A stretch of DNA of 64,000 nt, taken from positions 26,663,857 to 26,727,856 of the forward strand of contig CAMTDV010000013.1 of assembly GCA_947069175.1 (NCBI GenBank), given 5' to 3'. Within the stretch, counting starts at the first letter, position 1, and the number at the start of each line of letters is the position of its first letter. Both the position numbers and the translations under genes were made by a program. Source of the DNA: Scalesia atractyloides (taxonomy: Eukaryota > Streptophyta > Magnoliopsida > Asterales > Asteraceae). Shown here one piece after another: positions 10,074 through 21,177 of the stretch. A model generated the notes under the pieces. That model made no database searches and had not been told where the DNA came from. It saw only the letters and a program-made list of their open reading frames with translations.

Positions 10074-13000
10074 TCTCCCCTCCTTTAGGAAATTTCGTCC
10101 CGAAATTTATTCAAGAGGAAGACTTTGGAAAAGATGTCATTTTGGTGAAAATGTTTTGCCAAAATCAAGATTTTGAAGTTTAAAGTTTTTGCGGAGTTCA
10201 TGTATAAGTGTGTCTATATGTATCGTAATCTTGAAGGATAAAAATGGTAGGTTCGTGAAAGTAATTTGTTTGACTAAGGTGTTTTTGAGACACCAATCGT
10301 AAACGTGTATAAGGATAAGTAAAAACGTGTATGTGTGTGTAAGCAAGTGAGTTTTATTGGGTCTGGACAACTCATTATAAGGAATATTTTAAAAGAGTGC
10401 AACCTAAGAGGAAGGTTTTAGTATGACTAAGGATGTATTTTGATTAAAATGAGCGGTCCGCATCGTAAGTTGTAAGAAAAGTTCTGTCAGTTTTAAGGCG
10501 TATTAGTAAAATCACTTGTTGCAAAATATTTATTGGAGAGAACTACGATGGTAAGTATTTACGGTTTCTAAAAGGTTTTGGCAGTAATATACCGACTAGT
10601 TGAAGTTTGTGCGCAGATAAGAGTGAAAGATGGTTTTAAAGAAAATGAACATTTTACAAGATTGAGCCGTTGGGGACTTTTTTTAAATGGATTGAACGTT
10701 TAGGCTGATTCACTATAAATAAAGTTTGGATGAAATGTTAAGGGAAAAATTGGGAATATCGTGGTATGGTAGTGAATGATTCGAGGGGTAAAAAAAATTG
10801 TATGAATATCAGATAAATGCGAACATGGAACGTTGAGAGATGCTAGTGATAGTTGTAGTGTTTAAAGCTAACGATTTTGAGAATGAAGCTTTGTCATGGA
10901 TAATCGAGTACTAATCATTTCGAAGTAGGGTCACCAAATTTTGTTATGAATCAAATGTATTTATCAAGGTCCGGGAAATCACCGAATTTCTCATGACACA
11001 TTTTATGAAAGTTTGGTAACATAGTAAAGACACTTATATATAGGAAGTACCAGCGGCGTATCCACTATGTTCACACCATGTTATGTTCATTTCGCTATTC
11101 GGTGTCATGTTACGTTCCGTGTTACGATACACAGTAGAACCCACTATGGTTTTCATGCGCCTACCAATATAATCTCGTGTGCACCCGCGATTATTTTGGT
11201 TTGTGCATGATGCGCATAGTTTGTACTAGTAGTGTACGGGTCAGGTTACATTTAGTATTACAAGCAAAAGGTGTGTAAGATAGCGTATAAAAATGAAGCA
11301 TGTAAGCATGATTGTATGTATGTATGAGTGTGTCGAACGTAAGCGAAACCACTCGGGTTATGCTTACTTATAGATTCCAAGTATGACTACCAAGTAGTGC
11401 GAATGCATAAATTTTGAGTATGATTGAAGACAAAGACATATAACATTAGCATGTAGTATCAAGCATATAGGTGGAATAAACTGGGATTTAGCATATATAA
11501 GCTACCATGAAGTTGCGAGTGTGTAAAATACGAAGTGTAATGGTGATATGTATAATATTGTCATGTAATTTTCACTGTATAAATAGAAACATGTAAGGCG
11601 ATATGCATGTGTATGGTTGCTTGAGTCAAAACATTAAGTTGGTTGAAATAAAATAAGTCAGGTTTGTCGGGAATGAAGGACCAAAATTGTGAATGTCGGG
11701 TGAATATTGAGAATAGTATTAATTTTTTATGTAAGATGTGGTTTGTAAAACAAATGTTACCTTGGTTTCAAAAAAAGATTTAGGATTTGAGTGTGTCGAA
11801 GCTTGTCCAACCTAATGAGTCTTTCATGCCCACTTGTTTAGATTTAGATGCTTATGAACATTCTTGAAAAAAGGCTTTAAAACAGTGAGCTTGCTTCATT
11901 GAAGATGTTTTATATTGAAATAAGGAAAGTTGTGTTTGAAAATTCCATGGATAAACTTTGATTTTTTTGAAAGGATTTTTTTTTGCAAAACGTACTTGTA
12001 TGTATGTGAGAGAAAGTTTTCGTTGGTTCTTCGTTGGTAACAAAATGTCTTCAGAATGATAGTATAAAGTGAGTGTGTTCTAGTGATTGGAGGAATTATG
12101 AAAATCATGGGCAAGAGGTTCATTAGACCATCTAAGTTTGATAGATAGCTTTTCATAAGATTTTGAAAATTTGGGAAAGAAACATTTAAAGTATCATTAG
12201 GAGTTTCGTGCATGTAATTTACAAATAAATTGTAGGGTGAGAAATTATTTGAATAAAATAATAAGGTTTGAGTTTTACGCATAAATGAGAAAAATTGAAC
12301 AATGATAAAAGGTTTGGGTATAAGTTTTGATATAATGATTGTTACGAAAATAGTCGAGTTGAAGTTGGATTTCGACTCATTTCTCCAACTTGAGTTTTGC
12401 GCAAAAGCACATCTAGGTGATCGACAATAAAAATCACGTTTGAGCATGTAAGCATTGTATAACACGTATGAGTTCACATTGGTGACATAAGCATAACAAG
12501 TATTCAAAAGTATAAACACGTGTGATTGCGTAAGAAGTATAAATTTAGTTGGTTTCAAGAATTATTATTGTTTTTTATTGCGAAAGCGTGCGAATTGTGC
12601 ATCTGGTTCAAAATGAACGAGGCAACAAGTATTAAAACACATAGAAATTGATATAGCATAAAAGATAAGCTTAGTAAAAAATTGGAGTGCTTTGGGTTGA
12701 GAAGCGTCGACTATTCCAAAGTGAATCGAAGATTCTTTCAAATTAGAGGAACGTGCTTTGGCCTATAGGTAAAATGCTCTCGTTAAGAGGCGATTAACGG
12801 CATTTTACCCTTCCAGTTACTACACGTCTCTAACTGATCGAAAAATCAAAACTTTGGCGAGAATTGAAAATCGAGGAATGGGACTAGTTATCAAGATGTG
12901 GGTATCACTCCTAACTTGATGATTTTGTTCCTTAAACGTGGTTGGTACTTTTCAAACGAGGAGCAAATTCCGACTCGTTGGTAAGGGTCCACGAGAGTAT

Positions 13001-13354
13001 GAGATGGAAATTTTCCATCAAGGCATGGATATCACTCCTAACTTGATGGCGTAATTTCGTGAAAAATCGAATACGCGGATTGAGAGTGATCACCAAAGTG
13101 AGGGTTTCACCCCTATTTTGGTGAGATCGTCTCGTTTGTAGTATGAGTGTCTTCAAGTGTGTATATTGTGTAAATGTCTTAGGAAAGACATATTCTATAT
13201 ATTAAGACCAAAAGGATCAAGAAGAAGTAAAGTAGGAAGAATTAACATTTTAAGCAAGAATCAAGAATGGTCAAGTTTGGTCACTTGAACTATAGACTAG
13301 GTCGAACATGGCAATTCTACCTAATTCTCTATAGTTATGGCTCTGATACCAATC
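10074..13354 (-). other. LARD-like internal region without recognisable coding
   Basis: Just inside the left LTR is a polypurine tract on the - strand (AAAGGAGGGGAG at about 10077-10088) with the TTTCGGGACGAAATTT phrase behind it. The rest is AT-rich. The longest ORF (12558-11896 on the - strand, 220 codons) is rich in I, F, N, Y and S, is not followed by any gag or pol motif, and is partly duplicated in the left partial copy with breaks. I regard the whole as non-coding. A complement of the tRNA-Met primer site lies at 13340-13352 next to the right LTR. Confidence 0.7.
13340..13352 (-). promoter_or_regulatory. Primer-binding site (tRNA-Met) of the LARD-like array, right copy
   Basis: GGCTCTGATACCA on the + strand, two bases before the LTR start TGTCACACCCC. 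Same arrangement as at 8749-8761. Confidence 0.85.
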
Positions 13355-14659
13355 TGTCACACCCCAACCGATGGCGGAAACATCGGAGTGAGACGAAACA
13401 GATTGCTCAATGCAACATAACACTATTGCGACAATATTTAAATAAAAACTCGTTCATTTCATATATAAAATTGTCAATTACAACAGAAATCAAAATACAA
13501 CAACTTAAAAAAATTACAACATGAAAGCCTAACATTCTAGGTACGTTTCTATGTCATCCCTACTAGATTTGTCATAAGCATCATCATCAACCTGTAACAT
13601 GTTAAAAGTATAGTTCAATACAAAAGTATTGGCGAGTACACAAGTTTAATTATATAGCATAAGTATAAAAGAGTTTACTCAAATCCACATGCCAATTGTA
13701 TACAAGGTAGGCTTGCATGCAATACTAATTGTCAAACCCAAGCGTCCACAAGTATTAAGTGTCCCTCATCACACGAAGTAACGAGACTAAAGTATGAATA
13801 AGAATAAGTATCAGCTTAAGCTTAACATTATCCCGACAGGGGGTGTGCTACTCCTATAGCGCTATATATGTTAAGTTGGGGCTAGCTAAGTTAATGACAA
13901 TAAGCATGTATGAATCTAGCATGAACCAAAGCATAACAATAAGCATGTATAACGGACTGAGTGTATAAAGCATGTTGTGTGTATTCGTGTATTTTTGTAA
14001 GTTAACATGTTACAACCCAAATTGTGTAAAAAGGGAAAATGGGTCAAGTGTACTCACGGTTTTGCAAGCTTTCACTTGTTACTTCGCGAAGGGTTTGGAG
14101 GGTTGGAGGAACACCAAGCTATCTTTTGAAAGCCTTGAATCTTTAGATGGAGAGAGCTTTAGAGAGAAGAGAAGAAGTGTTTGAGGTGTGAAATGAGAGT
14201 GGGAGGAGGTGGGTATTTATATATGTGGTTATGGGGGTTGTTAGTTGGGTGCATTTAATGCAACAAACACAAAATGGACCAATCCATGGGCAAGAAACCA
14301 CTTTCTCCGGATTATGCTACTTTAGTTCTTGAACTTAGTTTATCTTTCATTTCATGGTAAAACTTGATATTTTCGCATGTTTTAAGTGTATAATGTATAT
14401 GTATGTATATTTTAAGTATCAAGTATGAATGTATGAGTATTTGCACGTATAACAAGTATTGGTTTGTATGTAAACACGTATTTAACAATTAAATGCATGT
14501 AAGACAAGTATGTATCAGGTATGAATTTTTTACGATCAAAGTCTCAGATTATAAGATTGGGAAATGAAATACGAACGCGATACGAATACAAGTTTTCAAT
14601 ATATATAAATACGATTAATTTTTCTAATTAAGGAAAGTACAAAAAAGCGAGGCGTTACA
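13355..14659 (-). repeat. LTR of the LARD-like element, right copy (5' LTR)
   Basis: 1305 bases, closely similar to 8764-10073. The two differ by scattered substitutions and small indels of a few percent by eye. The Tekay pol sequence resumes at 14660 directly after GCGTTACA. Confidence 0.88.
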
Positions 14660-15062
14660 GTGCTAGTATTACTTGATGATGCGGAAGATTTAGTTGTGTA
14701 CACGGATGCTTCGCATCAAGGTTTGGGATGCGTCTTGATGCAAAGGGGCAAGGTCATTGCCTATGCCTTTAGACAACTAAAACATCATGAGTATAACTAC
14801 TCAACTCACGATTTGGAGTAGGCAGCGGTACTATTCGCCCTGAAGATATGGAGGCATTACTTGTATGGAACGGAGTGCACGATTTACTCAGATCATAAAA
14901 GCCTCAAATACTTCTTCGAGTAGAAAGACCTTAATATAAGGCAACGGAGATGGCTAAAACTTATTAAGGATTACGATTGTGAGATCCACTATCATCCCCG
15001 TAAAGTTAATGTCGTGACAGACGCTTTAAGTCGAAAGGAATACCCGCCCCAATTAGGGTAAA
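14660..15062 (+). pseudogene. RNase H domain of the Tekay-type element
   Basis: The translation contains VVYTDASHQGLGCVLMQRGK, then HDLE followed by a stop, ALKIWRHYLYGTECTIYSDHKS, a second stop, and NVVTDALSRKEY. These are the standard gypsy RNase H motifs that degrade the RNA strand of the hybrid. Stops near 14820 and 14922 disable it. The 5' side begins at the LARD border, so the piece linking it to reverse transcriptase is missing. Confidence 0.85.
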
Positions 15063-16130
15063 ATCAATGAAAATGATAGTTACACCTAATCTCCTCGAAA
15101 GTGTACGGGAAGCTGAAATCAATTCCTTAAATGCGGATGATCCAAGGAAAGAAAGAACTAAAGGATTCGCATACAAGTTAGAAGAGAATGCGAATTGGAT
15201 TAAAACAAGGTATGGCTGAATCTAGGTACATTGGTGTTGTGATGTAAAGGAGTTGCTCTTTGAGGAAGCTCATAAATCTCGATACTCGGTTCACCCAGTA
15301 GCCTCGAATTGTATCGAGATTTAAGAAAGAATTATTGGTGGCCGGGAATGAAGCGTGATATTGTGAAGTACGTTGCGAAATGTTTGACATGTTCTCAATT
15401 AAAGGCGAAACATCAGAAACTGTATGGGAAGCTGCAACCTTTGGAAATCCCGGTGTGGAAGTGGGAGGACGTGACCATGGACCTCATAACTAAGCTTCTG
15501 AGAACGAGGAAGGGGCATGATGCTATATGGGTCATTGTTGACTCTCTCACTAAAAGTGCTCATTTCTACCTATTCGAGAAACTTATCCCTCAGAAAAGAT
15601 GGCGGAAATATTTGTGAATGAAATTATATCCCGTCACGGAGTGCCCTTATCTATTGTATCAGACCAGGATACGCGGTTTACCTCTCGTTATCGGAAACAG
15701 TTCCATGAAATGATGGGTACTAAATTGCACTTAAGTACCGCTTATCATCCCCAAATGGATGGTCAGTCAGAAAGGACCATCCAAATGCTTGTAGATATGT
15801 TAAGAGCATGCGTTATGGATTTTGAGGGAAATTGGGATGAACATCTACCACTAGTAGAGTTCTCGTACAACAACTATCACCATAGCATCCAAATGGCACC
15901 GTACAAGATGTTGTATGGACGAAAATGTAGAACTCCTATGTGTTGGGGAGAGGTTGGGCAAAGAGAGCTTGCACCAAAGGATGTGGTAGCTAAAACAAAT
16001 GAAAAGATTGACCTTGTACGAGCACGTTTGAAGGCGGCACAAGACTGGCAGAAATCATACGCGGAAACTAGGGGCGCCCTATTGAATTTCAATTGGGAGA
16101 CCGTGTTTTTCTGAAAGTCTCCCCTTGGAA
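15063..16130 (+). pseudogene. Integrase of the Tekay-type element, frameshifted
   Basis: Integrase inserts the element cDNA into host DNA. The zinc-binding region (LYRDLRKNYWWPGMKRDIVK, then CLTCSQLKAKHQ) lies at about 15311-15420. The catalytic core is spread over two frames: VTMDLITKLL near 15475, VSDQDTRFTSRY near 15657 and DGQSERTIQM near 15758 supply the D, D and E positions. A frameshift at about 15600 separates the first D from the second. Upstream, 15063-15308 is readable only with stops. The C-terminal part runs through LRARLKAAQDWQKSYA-type sequence to a stop at 16112. Confidence 0.85.
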
Positions 16131-16230
16131 GGGTATAATTAGTTTTCGCAAACGGGGAAAGTTGGGACCACGTTATATAGGACCTTTCAAGGTCCTAGCA
16201 TGGGTCGTAAAAGTAGCCTACTGAATCGAA

Positions 16231-16518
16231 TTGCCTCCATCGTTAGATGGAATATACGACACGTTTCACGTGTCACAATTGGGAAAGTGTCTTGCAGACG
16301 AAATGGCACATGTACTTCTAGATGACGTTGAAGTAGACGAAAGAATGAATTATATAGAAAATCCGATAGCCATTAAAGACTCCAAGGTGAAGTACCTACT
16401 TAAAAAAGCAATTAAGCAAGTGTTAGTACAATGGCAACAGAGAAAGGGATCCGACCTTACATGGGACTTAGAGGAAGAAATGCGAGAGCATTACCCGTCA
16501 TTATTTGGTACGTATTAA
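16231..16518 (+). pseudogene. Integrase C-terminal tail with chromodomain-like sequence
   Basis: 95 codons. FHVSQLGKCL is the usual gypsy motif after integrase. It is followed by a chromodomain-like block (VDERMNYIENPIAIKDSKVK, then VLVQWQQRKGSDLTWDLEEE, ending EHYPSLF). In Tekay-type chromoviruses this module is thought to steer integration to particular chromatin. It is separated from the integrase core by a stop and a frame change between 16112 and 16231, so it is a remnant. Confidence 0.75.
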
Positions 16519-16537
16519 GGTTTCGGGGATGAAACCT

Positions 16538-16556
16538 TCTTTTAGGGGGATGGACT
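16538..16556 (+). promoter_or_regulatory. Polypurine tract of the Tekay-type element
   Basis: TTTTAGGGGGATGGACT directly precedes the 3' LTR, after the phrase TTTCGGGGATGAAACC. This is the usual plus-strand priming region. The G run is interrupted by ATGGACT, as is common in this clade. Confidence 0.7.
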
Positions 16557-18339
16557 TGTAACACCCCAAATTTTATATGTTTTATTATGATATTATATGT
16601 ATGATGTCATAATGGGTAGATGGTGATTTTAGACTAATTCAATAATAAAGGTCGGTTAATTATGCTAGTAAGTTTCATTAATTAGAATGAATAAAGCTAA
16701 TCAAGAGAAAAGTAATCTAGATAATAGTTAGGTATTTAAGTGACATGTTCTAAAAACATGAGGGCTGAATGTGGCACTTTGGAAAGTGAGAGTTTAAGAA
16801 AGAAAATGCAGAAATTTGTGGTTATGTGTCTGTTGACTAGAGGGAGAGAGAGGGGGGGGGGGGGGAAAGAAGAACAAGACTAAAATATGAGATTCTAACA
16901 AATTGAAGGATGAAATTGATGCCAATCTTATGCATGTGCCCTAATAAGTGATCCTCTATGCTTGTCTAACAAGTGGTAAGTCAAAATTCTTAATTTGATG
17001 ATTTGTAGAAAGTGGGTCTCAACCCATCCATGAGTTCATATGAAAATTTATGTAATTGTGAGTGAGGATCATACATAAAACATGAATTATGCTTGAAATT
17101 GGGTAATAGATGATTAAATGTGGAAACCCACTTGAAATGGAGATATTGTGAATTGTAGTGATGAATTATGCTTAAATTAATGTAATGACTATGTAGGAAG
17201 TTACTTACAATGAGTATTTGATAGATGAAATTTGATTATGAATGAATGTTATATGAAATTAGTTGAATTTGATGATCTTGATATGAATAAGTGAGGAAAT
17301 GCATAAGATACTTGTACTTTATGCTTTGTTAGTGGCATGCACTCCAGGTGTTTGATGAAATGCTTAGGTATTGGTTTTAAGTAATAAAGATGATTTCATA
17401 TGCATACGATGGTAACTAATTAGAATTGGTGAAATGATGAGTTGTTAGCTCACAATGTTAATGTAAATGTGAGATGAAAGCATGAGATTGAAAGAATGTT
17501 GAATGTGAAATTGTAGGAGTGAAGGAAGAAGGTACATGTCAATCCGGTTCACAAGCAACGCAAAGTAAAGGTAAGTTCTTACGAACTTCGTTTTATACTA
17601 TTACTAGTCCGTTAGTTATTCGTTAAGGTATGGTAATGCGAAATGATGAACATAGAAGGAAATTATTATATAACGGTATTGTAAAGTATGTGCATTGCCC
17701 CATTGCAAACGGGTCAAAATGAATGGTTAGTAAAGTGATAAAATTATGAACATGATGATTCGTTGTAAACGTGTCAATAAGGATTCAATGTTCGTTGTAT
17801 GGACTCGTATGACCATGTCAGATGAATTGTGTATTTGGTGTTATAAGAATGGAAACTACGATTTTGTTGTAGGAGAAATTGTTACAAGTAAGGAATATAA
17901 GTAGAAAGGATCTTACAACACCATAACCGTGTTTACGAATCAATTAAGGGAGTAAAGGAAGGATGAAATTCTTTTATGTTAATGAGTCATACTAACGAAT
18001 GCCTTTGTGTTGTGTATGATAGGAAAATTGTAATCTTGATAATGGCGTGCTTGGAACAAAAACACCGCATCGCCCAGTACGCGCTTCCGTCAAGTTTTGA
18101 TTTAAATGGGTCAAACAAATATTTTTGGGATGTAAATGCTGTTTTAAAATACTTATGCCTTTTTGTGTAAACTTAAAGTTTGAATTTGATACGGTAATTT
18201 AGGCTAATGCACCCTTATGCGTTAATATGTCATGTTCGGTTCGTAAAAATGGAAGGGGCATTTTGGTCGAAGTTTCACATTACGCTATGAAAGCTTAAGT
18301 TATATGTCGTTTTAACCTTTCGATGAAATGGTCATTACA
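16557..18339 (+). repeat. 3' LTR of the Tekay-type element
   Basis: Begins TGTAACACCCC and ends CATTACA, closely matching 2902-4679. It has a longer G run at about 16850-16864. It is unusual in being followed by another primer-binding site instead of flanking DNA. Confidence 0.9.
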
Positions 18340-19237
18340 AGTTGGTATCAGAGCCTAATGTAAATGTGAGATGAAAGCATGAGATTGAAAGAATGTTGAA
18401 TGTGAAATTGTAGGAGTAAAGGAAGAAGGTACATGTCAATCCGGTTCACAAGCAACGCAAAGTAAAGGTAAGTTCTTACGAACTTCGTTTTATACTATTA
18501 CTAGTCCGTTAGTTATTCGTTAAGGTATGGTAATGCAAAATGATGAACATAGAAGGAAATTATTAGATAACGGTATTGTAAAGTATGTGCATTGCCCCAT
18601 TGCAAACGGGTCAAAATGAATGGTTAGTAAAGTGATAAAATTATGAACATGATGATTCGTTGTAAACGTGTCAATAAGGATGAAATGTTCGTTCTATGGA
18701 CTCGTATGATCGGGTCGGATGAATTGTATATTAGGTGTTATAAGAATGGAAACTACGATTTTGTTGTAGGTGAAATTGTTACAAGTAAGGAATGTAAGTA
18801 GAATGGATGTTACAACACCATAACCGTGTTTACGGGTCAATTAAGGGAGTAAAGGAAGGATGGAATTCTTTTATGTTAACGAGTCATACTAACGAATGCA
18901 TTTGTGTTGTGTATGATAGGAAAATCGCAATCTTGATAATGGCATGCTTGGAACGAACACACCGCATCGCCCATTACGCGCTTCCGTCTCAAGTTTTGAT
19001 GTAGATGGGTCAAACAAATATTTTTGGGATGTAAATGTTGTTTTAAATACTTATGTCTTTGTGTGTAAATTTAAAGTTTGCATTTGATACGCTAGTTTAG
19101 GCTAATGCACCCTTAAGAGTTAAAATGTCGTGTTTGCTTCGTAAAAATGGAAGGGGCATTTTGGTTGAAGTTTCACATTACGTTATGAAAGCTTAAGTTA
19201 TATGTCGTTTTGACCTTTCGATGAAATTGGCGTTACA
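18340..19237 (+). repeat. Extra primer-binding site plus partial LTR after the 3' LTR
   Basis: AGTTGGTATCAGAGCC (18340-18355) is followed at 18356 by the last ~880 bases of the LTR, entering at the position equivalent to 17459 and running to GCGTTACA at 19237. The join sits at TAA, shared by the leader (GAGCCTAAG) and the LTR (TTAATG), so it is a short-homology junction. This partial copy is more diverged from the first two LTRs than they are from each other by eye. Confidence 0.85.
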
Positions 19238-19709
19238 TGTTAAGTCATACAAAAACGTTCTTGTCGTTGCGACGACAAGATTATGCTAGTGGAATCTTTA
19301 GGTTGACAATTATGTGGTGCATACTAGTGTTGTATTATATGCCTTAGTATACAATTTTACCATGTGGATTTGTTTAAATTCTTTTTATAATTATGCTAGT
19401 AATCCAAACTTGTATGATCGCCAACGCTCTTTTGTGTTGACTTGTACTTTAATATGTATTGCAGGAATTTGATGACGACACGTTGAAGGAAATATAGTAG
19501 GACGGCTAGAAACGCACTCTAAATTTTAGTTCTTGTATTGTATTTGATTTCTATGTTACAAGATGTTGTATTTTGCTTCCAAACATTGTATTTTTGATTT
19601 AGTAACTAAATGAATTTTGCTTATTAAATACTTGTCACAAATAGTCATTATGAAGTCTCTTACAATCTTGTTTTCGTCTCGCTCCGATGTTTCCGCCATC
19701 GGTTGAGGT
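19238..19709 (+). mobile_element. LTR A, right part
   Basis: Continues LTR A after the Tekay insertion. The end 'gatgtttccgccatcggttgaggtgt' corresponds to the right end of the solo LTR at 60510-60536, but the last bases (GACA) are missing and GGT-rich sequence follows. The LTR is therefore truncated at its right border. No gene is seen. Confidence 0.7.
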
Positions 19710-19898
19710 GTATGGTGGTTGGAGGATACAAAAGGGAGGTGGAAGTGGTGGTGAGTCGGAGGTTTAGGAGGCGGAGCGGTGGTGGTTCGTCGACTTGTTA
19801 GGGTAGTGGTGAGTGGAGGTTGTTGTCGAATGTTGTTGGATGTGCGGCTAGGGTACTGGTAGTGGGATTAGGTGGGTAAAGACGGTGGTTAGAGGGTG
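19710..19898. other. GGT-rich spacer left of the copia element
   Basis: Rich in GGTGG, GGAGG and GGCGG words. Similar GGTGG-rich sequence resumes at 33029 after the copia insertion, so the two were one segment. No ORF of note. It may be the interior of an old Mutator-like element whose right end is near 33385. Confidence 0.45.
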
Positions 19899-20323
19899 TG
19901 TTGGTACATATTTGTGACAACAGCTTCATAGTTTAATAGTTTAGTCTTTGGATATTTTGTATGGGCTTAGTATTTGTGTTTAGCTTGTTTAGAGTTGTAA
20001 TGGGCTTGGAGAATGGCCTAGCCCAGTATAAAGCCTAGTATGCAGACATGTAGTATATATACATGTTGTGTGTGCATTATGGTTTTGGTGGTTGTTAGGA
20101 GAGGAGTGTGAGAAATCTACATAGAGTGGCTGAGAGATTTCTAGAGAGTCTTGAATTGGTTGTAAACACTTTATGTTAGATAATCAATAGAAGACAGTTT
20201 GAAAGGAATTGTGTTCATGTTCATGTTTGTGTTCTTGTTTCTATGAAATCTGATCTAGGGGATTCCGCACTCTAGATTAGATAGACGATTCTGTCAAGAT
20301 CCATAAGGACTAGGGGACCTACA
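19899..20323 (+). repeat. 5' LTR of the outer copia
   Basis: 425 bases, from TGTTGGTACATATTTG to GGGACCTACA. It contains a TATATATAC box at 20054-20061 and the words ATGGGCTT and GGCCTAGCCC upstream of it. Closely matches 32614-33028 and, inverted, 22088-22509 and 29644-30057. Confidence 0.92.
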
Positions 20324-20338
20324 ATTGGTACCAGAGCA
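20324..20338 (+). promoter_or_regulatory. Primer-binding site of the outer copia
   Basis: ATTGGTACCAGAGCA directly after the LTR. It differs by one base from the canonical TGGTATCAGAGC copia primer site for initiator tRNA-Met. Confidence 0.82.
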
Positions 20339-20454
20339 TTTGGCTCTTGATTATTGCTCGGTTCAGAATCGTACAGCATAAAAATTGGGTTTTTGGATGT
20401 TTTGGAGGCTGTTTTGGAGTTTGTGACGGCTAAATTAGGGTTTCTGTTACTGTT

Positions 20455-20860
20455 CCGAATTAACAGCAGGCATTTCGGATTGAAGACTTGCATTCCGGAT
20501 CAAAAAGCAAAGTAATTCGGACTGAAGACTTGAATTTCGGATCAGAAATCTGTATTTCGGATCATCAGACTTGCAATTCGGATCAGAAAAGCCATTTTGG
20601 ATTCCATTTCGGATCAGAAGTGTTTTCCGGATTCCATCTCGGATCAGAATAGTCTATTCCGGATTCCATCTCGGATCAGAATAGTCTATTCCGGATTTCA
20701 TTTCTGACCAGAACAGTGCATTTCGGATTTCATCTCGGATCACTATTCCTAATTATCATTTCGGATCAACAATTCGGATTACTGTTCCGGATTCCTATCT
20801 CGGATTTACTATCCGAGTTACTGTTCCGAATTTGGTACTGTTCTGAATTCTATACAAAAA
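20455..20860 (+). repeat. Tandem array of CGGAT-containing units in the copia leader
   Basis: Around twenty degenerate copies of a ~20-30 base unit built on TTCGGATCAGA and TCCGGATTCCATCT, including two neighbouring near-identical units around 20640-20700. The array lies between the primer-binding site and gag. An equivalent array is at 29310-29640 in the inner copy. No continuous coding function is seen through it. Confidence 0.8.
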
Positions 20861-21177
20861 AGGTGGAAAGTTAATCAGCTGACGTAACCGGAGTTAAACG
20901 TTTTTGGACATAGAATTTGATCCATAGACAATTTTGACGAACCGATTGGACAGCTAGACTCGTGTGATTTTTAGGACCAAAAATTTTTTTTGACACATCA
21001 TTGGATTCGTATCGTCGAGACGAGTTTAACGGTACAATTTGGTAACCATACTTTTTGGACAAAATTTTGAACGTTTTTAACGGTACGGTTACGGTAGTAC
21101 ACGAAGAAGAACCAGAAGAGAGGTTAGATTTGGATTTTGACACAGGTATACCAAAATCCATTTAAACTGTTAGCTGC

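Larger units (their letters stand above)
7592..14659 (-). mobile_element. Non-coding LTR retroelement (LARD-like) in head-to-tail array, nested in the Tekay pol
   Basis: Read on the - strand: LTR (14659-13355), primer-binding site, 3.3-kb internal region, polypurine tract, LTR (10073-8764), a second primer-binding site, and the first ~1.15 kb of the same internal region again (8763-~7608). The internal region shows no gag or pol motif on either strand. The polypurine tract and the TTTCGGGACGAAATTT phrase before the LTR at 10073 resemble Tekay-type 3' ends. It therefore looks like a non-autonomous large derivative mobilised by a gypsy relative. No target duplication is seen at the outer borders. 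Confidence 0.82.
2902..19237 (+). mobile_element. Tekay-type Ty3/gypsy retrotransposon, degenerate, carrying a nested insertion
   Basis: Order on the + strand: 5' LTR, primer-binding site for initiator tRNA-Met, long leader, gag with zinc knuckles, protease, reverse transcriptase start, [foreign insert 7592-14659], RNase H, integrase, chromodomain-like C-terminus, polypurine tract, 3' LTR, and an extra partial LTR. A C-terminal chromodomain together with the initiator tRNA-Met primer site is characteristic of the Tekay/Del chromoviruses. Flanks share TGTT (2898-2901 and 19238-19241), or ATGTT if the last A of the LTR is counted as target. The element sits inside LTR A. Every coding domain has frameshifts, stops or deletions. 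Confidence 0.88.

Noticed and set aside
11896..12558. 220-codon ORF on the - strand in the LARD-like internal region
   Set aside because: Composition is that of AT-rich DNA, there is no gag or pol motif, the related copy at 7683-7928 is broken, and it overlaps another ORF. Treated as chance.
17976..19004. ORFs with the shared MLTSHTNECICVVYDRKI-type start in LTR copies (17976-18170, 18807-19004)
   Set aside because: They recur because the LTR is repeated; the frame differs in length and end between copies and shows no domain. Not a gene.
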